Source: Lachnospiraceae bacterium (GTDB lineage: Bacteria > Bacillota > Clostridia > Lachnospirales > Lachnospiraceae). Taken from it: a DNA stretch of 8,280 bases. Positions 5,597-8,280 of this stretch are shown here, piece by piece; position 1 is the stretch's first letter; every line of letters starts with the position of its first letter. The position numbers and the translations under genes are program-made. The stretch is taken from positions 1 through 8,280 of the forward strand of contig JAFVEU010000281.1 of assembly GCA_017475845.1 (NCBI GenBank). Reading direction: 5' to 3'. Under the pieces are notes generated by a model that was given only the letters and a program-made list of their open reading frames with translations, was not told the origin of the DNA and did not search any database.

Positions 5597-8280
5597 GATA
5601 ATGAAGCTCTTATGAATACGGATAAGGTTAAGCTAAACAAGCTTGAGATGTGGGAGAGAAAGCTCCTGGATCTGGGATTAAGGAACACTCTTATCAACAT
5701 GCGGCTCTCAAGGACCGTGATACCGATCCTTACGGATACGGCTGCGTCCATTGAGGATCTCCTTGCGGACGGAGAGGATTTTTCCGTTTTCCCGAAGCCG
5801 GAGGACTGGCATAGGAGTACGGAAAACCTGACCTTTGACAATATACATGAGCTGGCGGACAAAAAGGATTATATCCTGGAGGAGTTTAAGCTTGGGAGGC
5901 TCCGTTCTTCCCTGACTCCTGCGGATCTTAAGGACAAGCTTAAGAATCTTCACAGGAAAGCCCGTACCCTTATGGAGGAAAACGGTGCCAACGCGCTGTA
6001 TATAGCACTGGGGTTGCTGAGGTGGTATGAGTTCAAAAAATCCGGCGAGCCGAGATATGCGCCCATCCTCCTCCTTCCCATCGAGATCATAAGGAAAGGG
6101 GCGGAAAAAGGCTATGTGATAAGAAAGCGGGATGAGGATACCCAGCTTAATATCACGCTGCTTGAAAAGCTTAAGCAGGATTTCGATATCGAGGTTCAGG
6201 GACTTTCACCTCTGCCCGGGGATGAGCACGGAGTGGATACCGCACAGGTCTTTAAGGTCATGAGCGCAGCCATAAAGGATAAGAAGGGCTGGGACGTGCT
6301 GGAATCAGCATGTATCGGCGTCTTTTCCTTTTCCCAGTTTGTGATGTGGAACGATCTTAAGAACCGTTCCGAAGAGCTTGCGAAGAACAGGATAGTAAAG
6401 AGCCTTATGGACGGCAGCTTAAGCTTTGTGAGTGAACCCCTTTCCTTTGAGGAATACGAGCCGGATGCGGGGAAGCTCCTGCTTCCCATGGCTGTTGACG
6501 GTTCACAGATGTTTGCGGTGGAGGAGTCCGCAAAGGGGAAGAGCTTTATCCTTCACGGACCTCCGGGAACCGGAAAATCCCAGACCATTACCGTGATGAT
6601 AGCAAACGCCCTGTCCGAGGGAAAGACGGTGCTCTTTGTGGCGGAAAAAATGGCGGCCCTTGAGGTGGTGGAAAAGAGGCTTAAGAATATAGGCATCGGC
6701 CCCTTCTGCCTTGAGCTCCATTCCAACAAGGCAAAGAAGAAGGAGGTGCTGGAGCAGCTCAATGAGGCTCTGGAGGTTAACAGGATAAAGGAGCCGGAGG
6801 AGTATAAGAGGAAGCTTTCCCTGCTTGAAAACATAAAGAAGGAGCTGGATCTCTATGCCGGGGAGCTCCACAAAAAAAGGGAGCCGGGTTTAAGTCTTTT
6901 TGAGATGATAAGCCGTTATGAGGACTGCAGAGGGGCTGAGGACATAAAGCTTAACGTGCTGCCGGAGTTAAAGGATATTGACGGTGCAAGGCTTGAAGAC
7001 ATGGAGCTTGCGGCTGACAGGCTTATTTCCGCGGGAAGGGCTGCGGGCTGTCCTTCAGGACATAAGCTGAAAGCTCTTAAGCTTAAGGAATATGCCCCGG
7101 GACTTAAGGAAGAGATACTTGGGTTAAATAAGGATTACCGTGAAAACCTTGATAAGCTGAAAGGATTCTTTAACGGAGACGAAAGCCTTAAAGAGATAGA
7201 GGAAGAGGTTGCCCGGGAGCAGAAATTCATCGAGGCCGATGGGATAAAAAAGGATCTTGAAGAGAGGTGGAAGCCGGACTTCTTTTTACTGGATGCTCCG
7301 TCGCTCCTTTATGAATACAATACCGTTGATTCTAAGTGGTTTCTCCTTAAGTATTTCGGGATGAGGGGGCTTGTAAAGCGTTTTACGCCCTATTCCCGGC
7401 GGACTTTAAGCAGGGAAGATCTCGGTAATGACCTGGCTCTTTTTTCCCAATACAGAAGCTTATTAAGTGAAAGCAATCTAACCGGAGCAAGGGGCCTGGT
7501 GCCTGTCTGGAAGGATTTTCTTGATAAAAGGGAAAAGCTTTATACCAAAGCTGTCATCAAAAAGGATGAGGGAGACGGAAGCTTTTTCCGGTCAGAAGAG
7601 GAATTGACCGGAAGCATTGATTCCGGAGCGGATCTATTAAGAGAGTGGGCAGGATACAATAAGGCGGCCGAAGAGGCTGAAAAGCTCGGGTTAAAGGGTC
7701 TTATAACAGCCTATGAGGACGGCCTTGATCACGATAAGGTGAAAAGCTCTTATAACAGGGCCCTTTATAAGAGTATGGCTTCCTCTGTCATAGAGGAAAG
7801 CGAGGTGTTAAGGAGCTTTTCCGGACCCCGCTTTGAGGATCAGGTGGAACAGTTTAAGAAGCTTGACTTAGAGATCAGGGAGCTTTCAAAAGAGATCATT
7901 TTCAGCAGGCTGGCTGCAAATGTGCCTGATCCCGCTATGGAAGCCGCAAAGAATTCCGAGCTTGGAGTATTAAAGAGAGCAATAAAGAGTAACGGACGGG
8001 GTTTAAGCATCAGGAGGCTTATGGACAAGATACCGACCCTTCTTCCAAGGCTCTGTCCCTGTATGCTAATGAGCCCGATTTCCGCAGCCCAGTATCTGGA
8101 TCCCGGAAGGGAGCCCTTTGACCTGGTGATCTTTGATGAAGCTTCCCAGATGCCTACAAGCAAGGCGGTGGGAGTACTGTCCAGAGGGAAGGAGGCGGTG
8201 ATAGTGGGAGATCCGAAGCAGATGCCTCCCACGTCCTTCTTTACATCGGATCATTTGGATGAGGAAGATCCGGAATATGA
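5594..8280 (+). CDS. Giant DUF4011-type superfamily 1 helicase, 3' end missing
   Basis: The open frame runs from ATG 5594 to the window edge without a stop: 895 full codons plus two bases. Residues about 15-220 match the DUF4011 pattern, with WERKLLDLGLRNTLIN (20-35) and a RKARTLMEENGAN..LRWYE block (121-146). The helicase starts with Walker A GPPGTGKSQ (322-330) and motif Ia LFVAEK (347-352). A charged, probably coiled-coil insert of about 480 residues follows. Then come Walker B DLVIFDEASQM (843-853) and motif III VGDPKQMPP (871-879), the Upf1-like SF1 wording. Family members are very large and often carry further helicase motifs, a Vsr/DUF559-like nuclease and DUF3320; that part is outside the window. 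Expected role: ATP-driven nucleic-acid unwinding, possibly antiphage defence (inference). The ATG is the first in frame after a TGA at 5579; AAAGG (5581-5585) precedes it by eight bases. Confidence 0.88.
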   Translation, partial: MDNEALMNTDKVKLNKLEMWERKLLDLGLRNTLINMRLSRTVIPILTDTAASIEDLLADGEDFSVFPKPEDWHRSTENLTFDNIHELADKKDYILEEFKLGRLRSSLTPADLKDKLKNLHRKARTLMEENGANALYIALGLLRWYEFKKSGEPRYAPILLLPIEIIRKGAEKGYVIRKRDEDTQLNITLLEKLKQDFDIEVQGLSPLPGDEHGVDTAQVFKVMSAAIKDKKGWDVLESACIGVFSFSQFVMWNDLKNRSEELAKNRIVKSLMDGSLSFVSEPLSFEEYEPDAGKLLLPMAVDGSQMFAVEESAKGKSFILHGPPGTGKSQTITVMIANALSEGKTVLFVAEKMAALEVVEKRLKNIGIGPFCLELHSNKAKKKEVLEQLNEALEVNRIKEPEEYKRKLSLLENIKKELDLYAGELHKKREPGLSLFEMISRYEDCRGAEDIKLNVLPELKDIDGARLEDMELAADRLISAGRAAGCPSGHKLKALKLKEYAPGLKEEILGLNKDYRENLDKLKGFFNGDESLKEIEEEVAREQKFIEADGIKKDLEERWKPDFFLLDAPSLLYEYNTVDSKWFLLKYFGMRGLVKRFTPYSRRTLSREDLGNDLALFSQYRSLLSESNLTGARGLVPVWKDFLDKREKLYTKAVIKKDEGDGSFFRSEEELTGSIDSGADLLREWAGYNKAAEEAEKLGLKGLITAYEDGLDHDKVKSSYNRALYKSMASSVIEESEVLRSFSGPRFEDQVEQFKKLDLEIRELSKEIIFSRLAANVPDPAMEAAKNSELGVLKRAIKSNGRGLSIRRLMDKIPTLLPRLCPCMLMSPISAAQYLDPGREPFDLVIFDEASQMPTSKAVGVLSRGKEAVIVGDPKQMPPTSFFTSDHLDEEDPEY

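Noticed and set aside
7840..8232. 130-codon open frame on the minus strand opposite the helicase
   Set aside because: The plus-strand frame carries Walker B and motif III here, so this is a mirror frame of the helicase.

Overview
The window reads like a chromosomal segment of a Firmicute of the class Clostridia, most probably a Lachnospiraceae-type gut or anaerobic bacterium. Reasons: base composition is fairly balanced; ribosome binding sites are strong and purine-rich; arginine AGG/AGA codons are frequent; pantothenate kinase is the type III (CoaX) form; and the aspartate-semialdehyde dehydrogenase is the long 'archaeal/fungal-like' form, which I associate with Lachnospiraceae. This placement is inference from protein flavour, not a database match. 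All six genes are on the + strand.

Region 1 (1-4433) is a tight cluster that behaves like one operon. It runs: the 3' part of an uncharacterised four-helix membrane protein; argH (arginine biosynthesis); asd (aspartate family of amino acids and diaminopimelate); coaX (first step of CoA synthesis); and a Nudix hydrolase of the ADP-ribose pyrophosphatase type. Gaps are 1, 16 and 20 bases, followed by a 4-base ATGA overlap. The operon promoter must lie upstream of the window.

Region 2 (4434-4659) is a 226-base intergenic stretch. It holds a hairpin-plus-T-tract terminator closing the operon, two A/T-rich palindromes, and a good sigma-A-type promoter (TTGCAT, 17 bases, TATAAT) that starts the next unit.

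Region 3 (4660-8280) carries xerD, a complete tyrosine recombinase with all catalytic residues. It is followed after 49 bases by the first 895 codons of a very large DUF4011-type superfamily 1 helicase that runs off the window. No terminator separates the two, so they may share a transcript.

The most interesting item is the giant helicase. Proteins of this architecture (DUF4011, split SF1 helicase, usually a C-terminal Vsr/DUF559-like nuclease and DUF3320) have been proposed as single-gene antiphage systems, so it may be a defence gene sitting beside housekeeping genes. Its start codon falls inside a predicted RNA hairpin whose loop carries the start of a 7-codon leader ORF, a possible translational control element. 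The rest of the window is ordinary metabolism.
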